DNA from: Kiritimatiellia bacterium
GTDB lineage: Bacteria; Verrucomicrobiota; Kiritimatiellia; RFP12; UBA1067
DNA: 15,290 nucleotides
Direction of reading: 5' to 3'
Assembly (NCBI GenBank): GCA_024405255.1
Contig: JAKSOY010000101.1
Location: forward strand, 1 to 15,290
The notes below the pieces were generated by a model. That model did not search any database, was not told the origin of the DNA, and saw only the letters and a list, made by a program, of their open reading frames with translations. Positions 1 through 6,917 of the stretch are shown piece after piece (positions within the stretch are counted from its first letter, which is position 1; each line of letters opens with the position of its first letter). The translations under genes were made by a program, and so were the position numbers.

Positions 1-134
1 GGATTGATTTTGATAATGGGGCAAAGCCTGTCGGAACGGCTTCCTTTGGATTAGACCTGCGATGCGGTCTATTGTCTAACGGATGTCCGAATGAAGACAG
101 TCCAGTGCGCATTTTCCATTTTTCATTTTCAACT
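1..134. other. Gene-free stretch downstream of the hydrogenase operon
   Basis: No convincing coding sequence is visible. The plus-strand frame starting at base 3 is open to base 212, but it has no start codon inside the window, runs through the hydA terminator and ends inside hydA, so it is probably not real; the tail of a gene entering from the left cannot be fully excluded. The stretch holds two overlapping short inverted repeats: TTAGAC (51-56) with GTCTAA (74-79), and AGACC (53-57) with GGTCT (66-70). They share bases and could not form together. An AT-rich run follows at about 111-134. No promoter is assigned. Confidence 0.4.
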
Positions 135-136
135 AA

Positions 137-170
137 AAAACGGCGTGTCCCCAAGGGGGCACGCCGTTTT
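137..170 (-). terminator. Rho-independent terminator of the hydCBA operon
   Basis: A near-perfect hairpin: the left arm CGGCGTGTCCC (141-151) pairs with GGGGCACGCCG (156-166), with one G-U wobble and a CAAG tetraloop. A-runs and T-runs (137-140 with 167-170) flank it and extend the stem. Read on the minus strand, the stem is followed by a T-run (complement of the A-run at 135-140), as expected for an intrinsic terminator about 25 nt past the hydA stop codon. The T-run on the plus side is also usable, so it may act in both directions. Confidence 0.88.
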
Positions 171-190
171 CATTTGCTGGTGCGAATGAA

Positions 191-1957
191 TTACGCACGC
201 GGATTCTCGTGATACACCGTGTGGAGCAGGTGATGCGCCTTCTCCGAACCGGGTTCGCCGAGGTATTCAGCATAGAGCTTCTTGATGTCGGGGTTCTCAT
301 GCGAGAGACGGATCGGCTTGCCGGCGTCTTCGTCATAGAGGCCCTTCATACGGAGCTCAAGCGTCTCCTTACGATCTTCGTGGATGAGCGGCTGGCCGCC
401 ACCGTTGATGCAGCCGCCCGGGCAGGCCATGATTTCGATGGCCTGGAAGCGGTTGCGATCGGCGCGAACCATGTCCAGCACCTTACGGGCATTGCCGAGG
501 CCGGAGGCAATCGCGACGTTGACCGAGAGACCCGGCGCAACTTCGACCTTCGCTTCCTTCACGCCGTCAAGACCACGCACCGCGCGGAAGTTGATCGCGT
601 CGCCCGCGAGGTTCTCGCCCGTGAGCATCGTATGGATGGAACGAAGCGCCGCTTCGAGCACACCGCCCGTGACGCCGAAGATGACCGCCGCGCCGGTCGA
701 TTCGCCGAGCGGGCTGTCGTACTGCGCGTCTTCGAGGTTCTGCAGGTTGATGCCCGCCTCGTGGAACATCGCGACGAGTTCGCGCGTGGTCACCACGAAG
801 TCGACATCGCGCACGCCGTCGTGCGTGAATTCGGGGCGCGCCGCCTCGTACTTCTTCGCCTGACACGGCATGATGGAGACGACGACGAGATCCTTCGGGG
901 CGATGCCCATCTTCTCGGCGTAGTAGCTCTTCGCGATCGCGCCGAACATCTGCTGCGGGCTCTTGCAGCTCGACGGGATGTCGAGGAGGTCCGGATAGTG
1001 ATGTTCGAGGAAGTTGATCCAGCCCGGGCAGCAGCTCGTGAGGATCGGGAGGTTCTTGCCCGCCTTCACGCGCTCGACGAGCTCGTGGCCCTCTTCCATG
1101 ATCGTGAGGTCGGCGGAGAAGTCCGTATCGAACACCTTGTCGAAGCCCAGCTGCTTGAGGCCCGCCACCAGCTTGCCCGTCACAGGCTCGCCCGGCTTGA
1201 AGCCGAATTCCTGACCCACGCCCACGCGAACGGCCGGCGCGGTCTGAACGATAACCGTCTTGGACGGATCGTGCAGCGCGAGCCAGACCTTGGAAACGTA
1301 GCTATTGCCCGTGATCGCGCCCGTCGGGCAGACGTTCGCGCACTGACCGCAGAACGTGCAGCTCGAATCGGCGAGCGGAATCATCGACGCCGTACCGACC
1401 TTCGCCTTGAAACCGCGGCCGTTGCCCGTGAGGGCGCCGACGGTCTGCACCTTGTTACACACCGTTTCGCAACGGCGGCACATGACGCACTTGGAAAGAT
1501 CGCGCACGAGAGCCGGCGAAACGTCAAGCGGCAAGTCGTTGCGCTCGCCCTTGAACTTGATCTCGCGGATGCCGAACTCGGCGGCGAGCTTCTGCAGCTC
1601 GCAGTCCTGGTTCTTCGTGCAGGTGAGGCAGTTCATCGGGTGGTCCGAGAGCAGGAGCTCCATGACCGTGCGACGCGCCTTGAGCGCACGCAGCGAGTTC
1701 GTCCACACTTCCACGCCGTCACGGCTGAGCGGGGTCGCGCAAGCCGGCACGAGGATCTTGCGGGGACCGCGAATGCCCGTGGCTTCGACCACGCAGAGAC
1801 GGCACGAAGCCGGCTTGTTCGAGGTTCCGCAACCGACGTCCTTGCAGTAGCAGAGGGTCGGGATGTGCACATTGATCTTGTTCGCAGCGTCGAGGATCGT
1901 CGAGCCGGCGGGCACCTCAACCTTGGTGCCATTGATGATAACAGAAACGTTTGCCAT
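191..1957 (-). CDS. hydA: [FeFe]-hydrogenase catalytic subunit (HydA/HndD type)
   Basis: Catalytic subunit of a soluble NAD(P)-linked [FeFe]-hydrogenase that reversibly reduces protons to H2. The 588 residues carry, in order, an N-terminal [2Fe-2S] ferredoxin domain (likely ligands C36, C52, C55, C73); a His-ligated [4Fe-4S] site (H106, C110, C113, C119); two [4Fe-4S] clusters (C157/160/163/167 and C200/203/206/210); and the H-cluster domain. All three H-cluster signatures are intact: TSCCPGW (307-313), MPCQAKKYE (363-371) and MACPGGCINGGGQP (510-523). The small-subunit-like tail ends near LLHTVYHENP. The length matches Desulfovibrio HndD and is shorter than Thermotoga HydA, which has an extra C-terminal cluster domain. 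The start is set by an AAGGAG site overlapping the hydB stop, 9 nt before ATG. It is last of three genes, 6 nt after hydB. Family and function are secure; bifurcation is inferred from the trimeric gene set. Confidence 0.96.
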   Translation of the reverse strand: MANVSVIINGTKVEVPAGSTILDAANKINVHIPTLCYCKDVGCGTSNKPASCRLCVVEATGIRGPRKILVPACATPLSRDGVEVWTNSLRALKARRTVMELLLSDHPMNCLTCTKNQDCELQKLAAEFGIREIKFKGERNDLPLDVSPALVRDLSKCVMCRRCETVCNKVQTVGALTGNGRGFKAKVGTASMIPLADSSCTFCGQCANVCPTGAITGNSYVSKVWLALHDPSKTVIVQTAPAVRVGVGQEFGFKPGEPVTGKLVAGLKQLGFDKVFDTDFSADLTIMEEGHELVERVKAGKNLPILTSCCPGWINFLEHHYPDLLDIPSSCKSPQQMFGAIAKSYYAEKMGIAPKDLVVVSIMPCQAKKYEAARPEFTHDGVRDVDFVVTTRELVAMFHEAGINLQNLEDAQYDSPLGESTGAAVIFGVTGGVLEAALRSIHTMLTGENLAGDAINFRAVRGLDGVKEAKVEVAPGLSVNVAIASGLGNARKVLDMVRADRNRFQAIEIMACPGGCINGGGQPLIHEDRKETLELRMKGLYDEDAGKPIRLSHENPDIKKLYAEYLGEPGSEKAHHLLHTVYHENPRA

Positions 1958-1963
1958 TTTCGA

Positions 1964-3889
1964 TTACTCCTTGATGATCGCCTGCTTCGGGCAACCGCTG
2001 ATGCAGGCGCCGCACTTGATGCACTTCTTCGTGTCGATGACGTGCTTCTGCTTGAGCTCGCCCGTGATCGCGCCGACCGGGCAGTTGCGCTTGCACTTCG
2101 TGCAGCCAATGCAGGCATCGGTGATCGTGAGGTTGTAGAGCTTCGTGCAGGTGCCCGCCGGGCACTTTTTGTCACGCACGTGGGCGATGTACTCGTCCTT
2201 GAAGTAACGCAGCGTGGAGAGGATCGGGTTCGGCGCCGTCTGGCCGAGACCGCAGAGAGCCGTATCCTTGATCGTGTTCGCGAGGTCTTCGAGTTCGACG
2301 AGCATCTCTTCCGTGCCGTTGCCATCGCAGATCTTCTCGAGCATTTCCAGCATGCGACGCGTACCGATACGGCACGGCGTGCACTTGCCGCAGCTTTCGT
2401 CCTTGGTGAAGCCCAGGTAGAACTTCGCCATCGCGGGCATGCAGTCCTTGTCGGACAGAACGATCATGCCGCCCGAGCCCATCATCGAACCGATCTTGCC
2501 GAGGTTCATGTAGTCGATCGGCGTATCGAGGTTCTCCTTCGTGATGCAGCCGCCGGACGGACCGCCCGTCTGCACCGCCTTGAACTCGCGTCCGCCGGAG
2601 ATGCCGCCGCCGATGTCGTAGATGATCTCGCGCAGCGTCGTGCCCATCGGAACTTCGACGAGGCCGACGTTGTTGATCTGGCCCGCGAGCGCGAACACCT
2701 TCGTACCCGCATTGCCCGAGACGGTCTTCACGAAGTTGCCGTCCGCATCGAGTTCAGGCTGCCAGTTGCCGATCTTCGCATACCACTTGGCGCCCTTCGT
2801 GAGGATCACCGGGATCGACGCATACGTTTCGACGTTGTTCACGTTCGTCGAGCAGCCCCAGTAGCCGCCACCGATGTTCGCCGGGAACGGCGGCTTCGTC
2901 GTGGGTTCGCCACGCTGGCCTTCCATCGAGTGGATGAGGGCCGTCTCTTCGCCGCACACGAACGCGCCGGCGCCGAGCTTGATCTCGATGTCGAAGCTGA
3001 AGTCCGTGCCCATGATGTTCTTGCCGAGGAGGCCGACTTCGCGCGCCTGGTCGATCGCCTTCTGCAGACGGCTCACCGCGAGCGGATATTCCGCACGGAT
3101 GTAGACGAGACCGTTCTGCGCGCCGATCGCGTACGCGCCGATCGCCATGGCTTCGACGACCGAGTTCGGGTCGCCTTCCATGATCGAGCGGTCCATGAAC
3201 GCGCCCGGGTCGCCTTCGTCGGCGTTGCAGACGATGTACTTTTCGTCAGCCTGCACGCCCGCCGCGATTTTCCACTTCATGCCGGTCGGGAAGCCCGCGC
3301 CGCCACGACCGCAGATGCCGGAGTTGAGCACTTCCTGCACCACGTCCATCGGCTTCATCGTAAGCGCCTTCGCGAGACCCTGATAGCCTTCGTTCGCGAT
3401 GTACTCTTCGATGCTCTCGGCGTCAATGAGGCCGCAGTTACGCAGCGCGATACGCATCTGCTTCGCGTAGAACGGCATCTTCGCATAGTCGTTGATCTTG
3501 GCCTTCAGCGTCGGCTCGACGTAGAGGAGACGTTCAACCGGCTTGTGGTTGACGATGTGCTCCTGCACGATTTCCTTCGCGTCTTCCGGCGTGACCTGCA
3601 CGTAGAACACGTTGTCCGGCATCACCTTGACGATCGGGCCCTGGGCGCAGAAGCCGAAGCAACCGGTCTGAATGACGCGCACCTTGTCCTCAAGCCCCGC
3701 CGCCTTGATCTCGGCGCGGAGATTGTCCATGAGGACGTTGGAGTTGGACGCATGGCAGCCCGTGCCGCCGCAGCAGAGGATATCCTTCTTCTCGGAGTCG
3801 ATCGAACCCGCCACGAGACGAAGGGCCAGCTTGCCCTTCGCAGCCTCGAACGCGGCGTCAAGATCGGCCTTGCTTGTAATCTTATTCAT
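1964..3889 (-). CDS. hydB: NuoF-like flavoprotein subunit of the [FeFe]-hydrogenase (HydB/HndC type)
   Basis: FMN- and NAD(H)-binding subunit that exchanges electrons between NAD(P)H, ferredoxin and HydA in the cytoplasm. The 641 residues begin with a thioredoxin-like [2Fe-2S] domain (about 35-115; C40, C45, C77, C81), equivalent to a separate HndB subunit. A NuoF core follows, with the FMN loop GRGGAGFPTGMKW (194-206), CNADEGDPGAFMDR (221-234) and the nucleotide-site segment GAGAFVCGEETAL (306-318). The NuoF [4Fe-4S] ligands are C500, C503, C506 and C546. A Cys/His patch at 570-581 resembles a metal site reported in bifurcating hydrogenase structures (from memory). The C-terminus is a 2x[4Fe-4S] ferredoxin (C593/596/599/603 and C623/626/629/633), the hallmark of HydB rather than respiratory NuoF. 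It starts 7 nt after hydC with a weak GAAAGG site. Complete, no anomaly seen. Confidence 0.95.
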   Translation of the reverse strand: MNKITSKADLDAAFEAAKGKLALRLVAGSIDSEKKDILCCGGTGCHASNSNVLMDNLRAEIKAAGLEDKVRVIQTGCFGFCAQGPIVKVMPDNVFYVQVTPEDAKEIVQEHIVNHKPVERLLYVEPTLKAKINDYAKMPFYAKQMRIALRNCGLIDAESIEEYIANEGYQGLAKALTMKPMDVVQEVLNSGICGRGGAGFPTGMKWKIAAGVQADEKYIVCNADEGDPGAFMDRSIMEGDPNSVVEAMAIGAYAIGAQNGLVYIRAEYPLAVSRLQKAIDQAREVGLLGKNIMGTDFSFDIEIKLGAGAFVCGEETALIHSMEGQRGEPTTKPPFPANIGGGYWGCSTNVNNVETYASIPVILTKGAKWYAKIGNWQPELDADGNFVKTVSGNAGTKVFALAGQINNVGLVEVPMGTTLREIIYDIGGGISGGREFKAVQTGGPSGGCITKENLDTPIDYMNLGKIGSMMGSGGMIVLSDKDCMPAMAKFYLGFTKDESCGKCTPCRIGTRRMLEMLEKICDGNGTEEMLVELEDLANTIKDTALCGLGQTAPNPILSTLRYFKDEYIAHVRDKKCPAGTCTKLYNLTITDACIGCTKCKRNCPVGAITGELKQKHVIDTKKCIKCGACISGCPKQAIIKE

Positions 3890-3896
3890 TTTCAGC

Positions 3897-4412
3897 TCAG
3901 CCTTTCGCCTGATATTCTTTAATGATCTCGACGGCCTTCGCAGGCGTCACCTTACCATAGACCTTGTCGTTCACCATCATGACCGGCGCAAGACCGCACG
4001 CACCGACGCAGCGGAGCGCGCTGATGGAGAAGAGACCGTCGGCCGTCGGATTCGTATCCGCCTGCACGCCGAGGTAGCGCTCGATTTCGCGCAGCACAGT
4101 CTCCGACCCCTTCACGTAGCAAGCCGTACCGAGGCAGACGTTGACAACATACTTGCCTTTGGGCTTCGTCGTGAAATAGTTGTAGAACGAAACAACGCCC
4201 GACACGGCACTCTCCGGGATGCGCATCTTCGCAGCGACATGCTGCTGTACTTCGCGGGGCAGATATCCGAAGATATGCTGCGCGCGATGGAGAATCTGAA
4301 TCAGACGTCCGCGCCGACGCTCATCGTTCAGGTCCAGCTTCAGACCGTCGATGAACGCGTCAAGCTCGGCGAATTTGCCGGCAGCCGCCGGCGAGCATCC
4401 TTTTTCGCACAT
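3897..4412 (-). CDS. hydC: NuoE-like [2Fe-2S] subunit of the [FeFe]-hydrogenase (HydC/HndA type)
   Basis: Small thioredoxin-fold electron-transfer subunit (171 residues) that partners HydB, as NuoE partners NuoF. An N-terminal helical part (about 14-75, with the segment GYLPREVQQHVA) precedes the ferredoxin fold. The four cluster ligands sit in CLGTACYVKG (C93, C98) and CVGACGLAP (C135, C139), the classic NuoE spacing. It is first in the operon. A good AAGGAA Shine-Dalgarno lies 8 nt before the ATG, and a near-consensus promoter lies upstream. The N-terminus MCEKGCSP carries two extra cysteines (C2, C6) outside the usual cluster set, with no role that can be assigned. The family call is secure; the hydC/hndA name depends on which model organism is followed. 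Confidence 0.94.
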   Translation of the reverse strand: MCEKGCSPAAAGKFAELDAFIDGLKLDLNDERRRGRLIQILHRAQHIFGYLPREVQQHVAAKMRIPESAVSGVVSFYNYFTTKPKGKYVVNVCLGTACYVKGSETVLREIERYLGVQADTNPTADGLFSISALRCVGACGLAPVMMVNDKVYGKVTPAKAVEIIKEYQAKG

Positions 4413-4451
4413 GTAACGAGTTCCTTTTTAGTGTTAAAATTGATTCCCTCT

Positions 4452-4480
4452 ATTATCTCATAATGGAGAAAAATTATCAA
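4452..4480 (-). promoter_or_regulatory. Sigma70-type promoter of hydCBA
   Basis: On the minus strand, TTGATA (-35, bases 4480-4475) is separated by exactly 17 nt from GATAAT (-10, bases 4457-4452), each hexamer one mismatch from consensus. The predicted transcription start near 4445 gives a leader of about 33 nt that contains the AAGGAA ribosome site of hydC. No convincing Rex (TTGTGA/TCACAA-type) operator was found around it. Confidence 0.75.
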
Positions 4481-4519
4481 GGAATAAAAACATATAAACT
4501 GTTCTCAAACAGCGTGTAG

Positions 4520-4532
4520 AAAACGGCGTTTT
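4520..4532. promoter_or_regulatory. Perfect 13-bp palindrome in the divergent promoter region
   Basis: AAAACG-G-CGTTTT is a perfect inverted repeat around one central base. It lies 11 nt upstream of the proposed -35 of the DUF4838 gene and about 75 nt upstream of the hydC transcription start. The arms are too close to form an RNA hairpin, so if functional it would be a protein-binding DNA site. AT-rich arms with CG next to the centre recall LacI-family operators, but a palindrome this short can occur by chance. Confidence 0.25.
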
Positions 4533-4542
4533 TACTTTTCGA

Positions 4543-4571
4543 GTTACATTTCCGTCCAAAGGTGATATACT
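4543..4571 (+). promoter_or_regulatory. Predicted extended -10 promoter of the DUF4838 gene
   Basis: GTTACA (4543-4548, 4/6 to the -35 consensus) is 17 nt from TATACT (4566-4571, 5/6), which is preceded by TG-N (4563-4565), making an extended -10. The usual start point 7 nt downstream of the -10 falls on base 4578, the A of the ATG, so a transcript from here would be leaderless. The alternative is an unrecognised promoter further upstream with the AAAGGTGAT stretch (4558-4566) acting as ribosome site, but its 12-nt spacing to the ATG is long. Confidence 0.5.
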
Positions 4572-4577
4572 GTCGAC

Positions 4578-6917
4578 ATGAAAAATCTACACTTCTCCCT
4601 CGTGGTTGTCGCGGCGATTTCCGCAGCGACTTGCTTTTCCGCCTCGACGTTGACCCTCGCGCAACGGGGTACGCCGGCCGGCTATACCATCGTCACGCCC
4701 GCCCAGGCGAGCGAGGCCGAACGATACGCGGCCGAAGAACTGCAGACCTTCCTCGCCAAGGTCACCGGCGAAAAGCTGCCGATCGCCACCGATGCCGCAC
4801 CGCTGCCGGCTCGGGCGATCCTCCTCGGCTCGACCACGCATACGGCCGCCGTCCTGAAAGAACCCGCCTTCAACCTGAAGTCGCTGGGCGACGACGGTTT
4901 CCGCCTCGTGGCCAAACCGCCGCATCTCGTCGTGCTCGGTTCGCCCCGGCGCGGCATCCTCTACGGCGCCTACGAAATCCTCGAAACCTACGCCGGCTGC
5001 CGCTGGTACACTTCGTGGCACAGCCGCATTCCCGCGCGCGACGCCGTCTGCGTACCGGCCACGCTGAACGACACCCAGAAACCCGCCTTCGCCATGCGCC
5101 AACCCTTCTGGTACGACTACATCCAAAACCTCGACTTCGGCGCCCGCCTCCGCGTGAACGGCTACAACCATACCGGCAGGACCGTGCCCGCGAAATTCGG
5201 CGGCGACGACTTCCGCTTCGGCGGCGGACTCAGCAGCAGCCACACGTTCAACACGCTTGTTCCGCCCAGCGAATTCTTCGCGACGCATCCCGAATACTTC
5301 AGCTTCGAAAACGGACGCCGCATCAACGGACGCACCCAACTCTGTCTCACGAACCCCGACGTGCTGCGCATCGTCACGGAACGCGTGCTCGCGCGCATCC
5401 GCAAGGATCCGACCGCCAAGTTCTACGGCGTCAGCCAGAACGACTGGCACCACTTCTGCCAATGCGACAAATGCAAGGCAATCGACGAAGAGGAGGAAAG
5501 CCACGCCGGCACAATGGTGCGTTTCGTGAATGCCGTTGCCGAACGCGTGGAAAAGGAATTCCCGAACGTGATCATCGAAACCCTCGCCTACCAGTATACG
5601 CGCAAGCCGCCGAAGAAGACGCGCCTTCGGCACAACGTCGTGCCCTGCCTCTGCACGATCGAGTGCGACTTCGCACGCCCGATTCCGCAGAGCCCCTACC
5701 AGCAGAACATCGACTTCCTGCGCGACATCGCCGGCTGGAAGACCCAGACGGACCAGCTCTACGTCTGGGACTACACGACGGACTTCCACCACTACTGCTT
5801 CCCCATGGCGAACGTCTACACCCTGCAGGACAACCTCAAGTTCTTCCGCGACAACAACGTGAAGGAAATCTTCGAGCAAGGCGCCTACCAGGGTCGCCAC
5901 GGCGATTTCGCCGAACTCAAGGGCTGGCTGCTCGCCAAGCTCATGTGGAATCCCGACCAGCCGCTCGAACCGCTGCTCGCGGATTTCTTTGACGGCTACT
6001 ACGGCAAGGGCGCCCCATTCGTGCGCGCCTACTGCGAAGAGCTCCACAAACGGCAACGTGCCTGGTCCGCCGTCCCCACACAGCCGTTGCGCGAGAATGT
6101 GGACATCTCCCACGGCTCTCTCTCCAACGAATTTCTCGACTGGGCCTCGGCCCAGTACGCACGCGCGATCGCCGCGACGAAGGACGACCCCGCCACTTCC
6201 TACAACGTACGGATGAGCGCCTTCGCCGTCGACTACACGCGCCTTGAACGCCTCCGTCGATCATACACGAAACTCCTCTGGTTGAAGGAGACGCCGCCGG
6301 ACTTCTCGGACTTCCACAAGCAGCAGGACCTCGCCCGCAAGCTGCTCGCGACCTTCCGCGAGGCCAAGACGATCCGTCTTTCCGAAAACATCAACCTGCA
6401 CAACGCGACCCTGCAGGCCTGGCAAAAGCTCGTCAATGCGCCCAAACCGACGACGCGCATTTCCCCGCGTGCGGGCGAGCTGGAGGATGCCGACTTGCCT
6501 CTCTTCAACAAAGGCACCTGGGGAACGTTCGTGGACGATCCGAAGGCGGCAGACGGCAAGGCGCTGAAGCTGTTCAACACCCATTACGAGTGGTGCTCCC
6601 AACTTCACCTCGACCGGATCGGCTACGAACCCGGCCAGACCTATCGGGTACGCATTCGCGTCCGTGTGGAGAAGCAGGGTGCGGGCATGGCCTTCTCCAC
6701 CGGAATCTACGATTTCGCCAAACGGCAGTCCGTCACTTCCAAGGCCCTCACAACGGAAAAAACAACTGCCGACTACGCATGGTACGAAGTCGGCAGTGTC
6801 GTGCTGAACGACAACCAGGTTCTTTGGATCGCCCCCGGACGCTTTGACGACCAAGGGGCTTCCGCCATCAAGGCTGTCTATATCGATAAGGTCGATTTCG
6901 CACGTGTGGCTCCTTAA
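4578..6917 (+). CDS. Secreted DUF4838 domain protein, probable glycoside hydrolase
   Basis: The 779-residue protein has a signal peptide (residues 1 to about 22, hydrophobic LVVVAAISAA core), so it acts in the periplasm or outside. Residues about 35-160 resemble the N-terminal alpha/beta domain of GH67 alpha-glucuronidases and GH20 hexosaminidases: AERYAAEELQ at 47-56, a GITVL-like LGSPRRGILYGAYEILE at 120-136 and GCRWY at 140-144. Residues about 170-480 match the DUF4838 core, with GVSQNDWHHFCQCDKCK (284-300), whose NDW and C294/C296/C299 are the family hallmark. A helical stretch (about 510-620) and a C-terminal beta-sandwich resembling a carbohydrate-binding module (about 630-775) follow. 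Catalytic residues cannot be assigned. Start: an in-frame TGA 15 nt upstream and the signal peptide leave this ATG as the only sensible choice. It is monocistronic and ends on the same TTAA as the GH106 gene. The domain call is firm; enzymatic activity is inference. Confidence 0.85.
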   Translation: MKNLHFSLVVVAAISAATCFSASTLTLAQRGTPAGYTIVTPAQASEAERYAAEELQTFLAKVTGEKLPIATDAAPLPARAILLGSTTHTAAVLKEPAFNLKSLGDDGFRLVAKPPHLVVLGSPRRGILYGAYEILETYAGCRWYTSWHSRIPARDAVCVPATLNDTQKPAFAMRQPFWYDYIQNLDFGARLRVNGYNHTGRTVPAKFGGDDFRFGGGLSSSHTFNTLVPPSEFFATHPEYFSFENGRRINGRTQLCLTNPDVLRIVTERVLARIRKDPTAKFYGVSQNDWHHFCQCDKCKAIDEEEESHAGTMVRFVNAVAERVEKEFPNVIIETLAYQYTRKPPKKTRLRHNVVPCLCTIECDFARPIPQSPYQQNIDFLRDIAGWKTQTDQLYVWDYTTDFHHYCFPMANVYTLQDNLKFFRDNNVKEIFEQGAYQGRHGDFAELKGWLLAKLMWNPDQPLEPLLADFFDGYYGKGAPFVRAYCEELHKRQRAWSAVPTQPLRENVDISHGSLSNEFLDWASAQYARAIAATKDDPATSYNVRMSAFAVDYTRLERLRRSYTKLLWLKETPPDFSDFHKQQDLARKLLATFREAKTIRLSENINLHNATLQAWQKLVNAPKPTTRISPRAGELEDADLPLFNKGTWGTFVDDPKAADGKALKLFNTHYEWCSQLHLDRIGYEPGQTYRVRIRVRVEKQGAGMAFSTGIYDFAKRQSVTSKALTTEKTTADYAWYEVGSVVLNDNQVLWIAPGRFDDQGASAIKAVYIDKVDFARVAP
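6914..6917. other. Shared stop codons of convergent genes (TTAA)
   Basis: The plus-strand DUF4838 gene stops with TAA at 6915-6917 and the minus-strand GH106 gene stops with TAA read from 6916 to 6914. Both stops are built from the palindrome TTAA. There is no intergenic space and no hairpin terminator at the junction, so each transcript must run into the other gene unless it is stopped by another mechanism. Confidence 0.97.

Noticed and set aside
3..212. Open frame at the left edge as the tail of a plus-strand gene
   Set aside because: It would pass through the terminator hairpin and end inside hydA, and the visible peptide has no recognisable family character.
209..3922. 1237-codon plus-strand open frame opposite hydA-hydB
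   Set aside because: It is exactly antisense to two well-conserved hydrogenase genes. Its translation is Arg/His/Ala/Val-rich without any recognisable motif, the usual shadow of GC-rich codon use.
4413..4460. Rex-type redox operator in the hydC promoter
   Set aside because: Only an isolated TTAACA half-site is present (minus strand, in the leader); there is no matching inverted half at the required spacing.
4587..6113. 508-codon minus-strand open frame opposite the DUF4838 gene
   Set aside because: Composition is dominated by Val/Glu/Gly/Ala/Arg without motifs. The plus-strand frame has a signal peptide and recognised domains.
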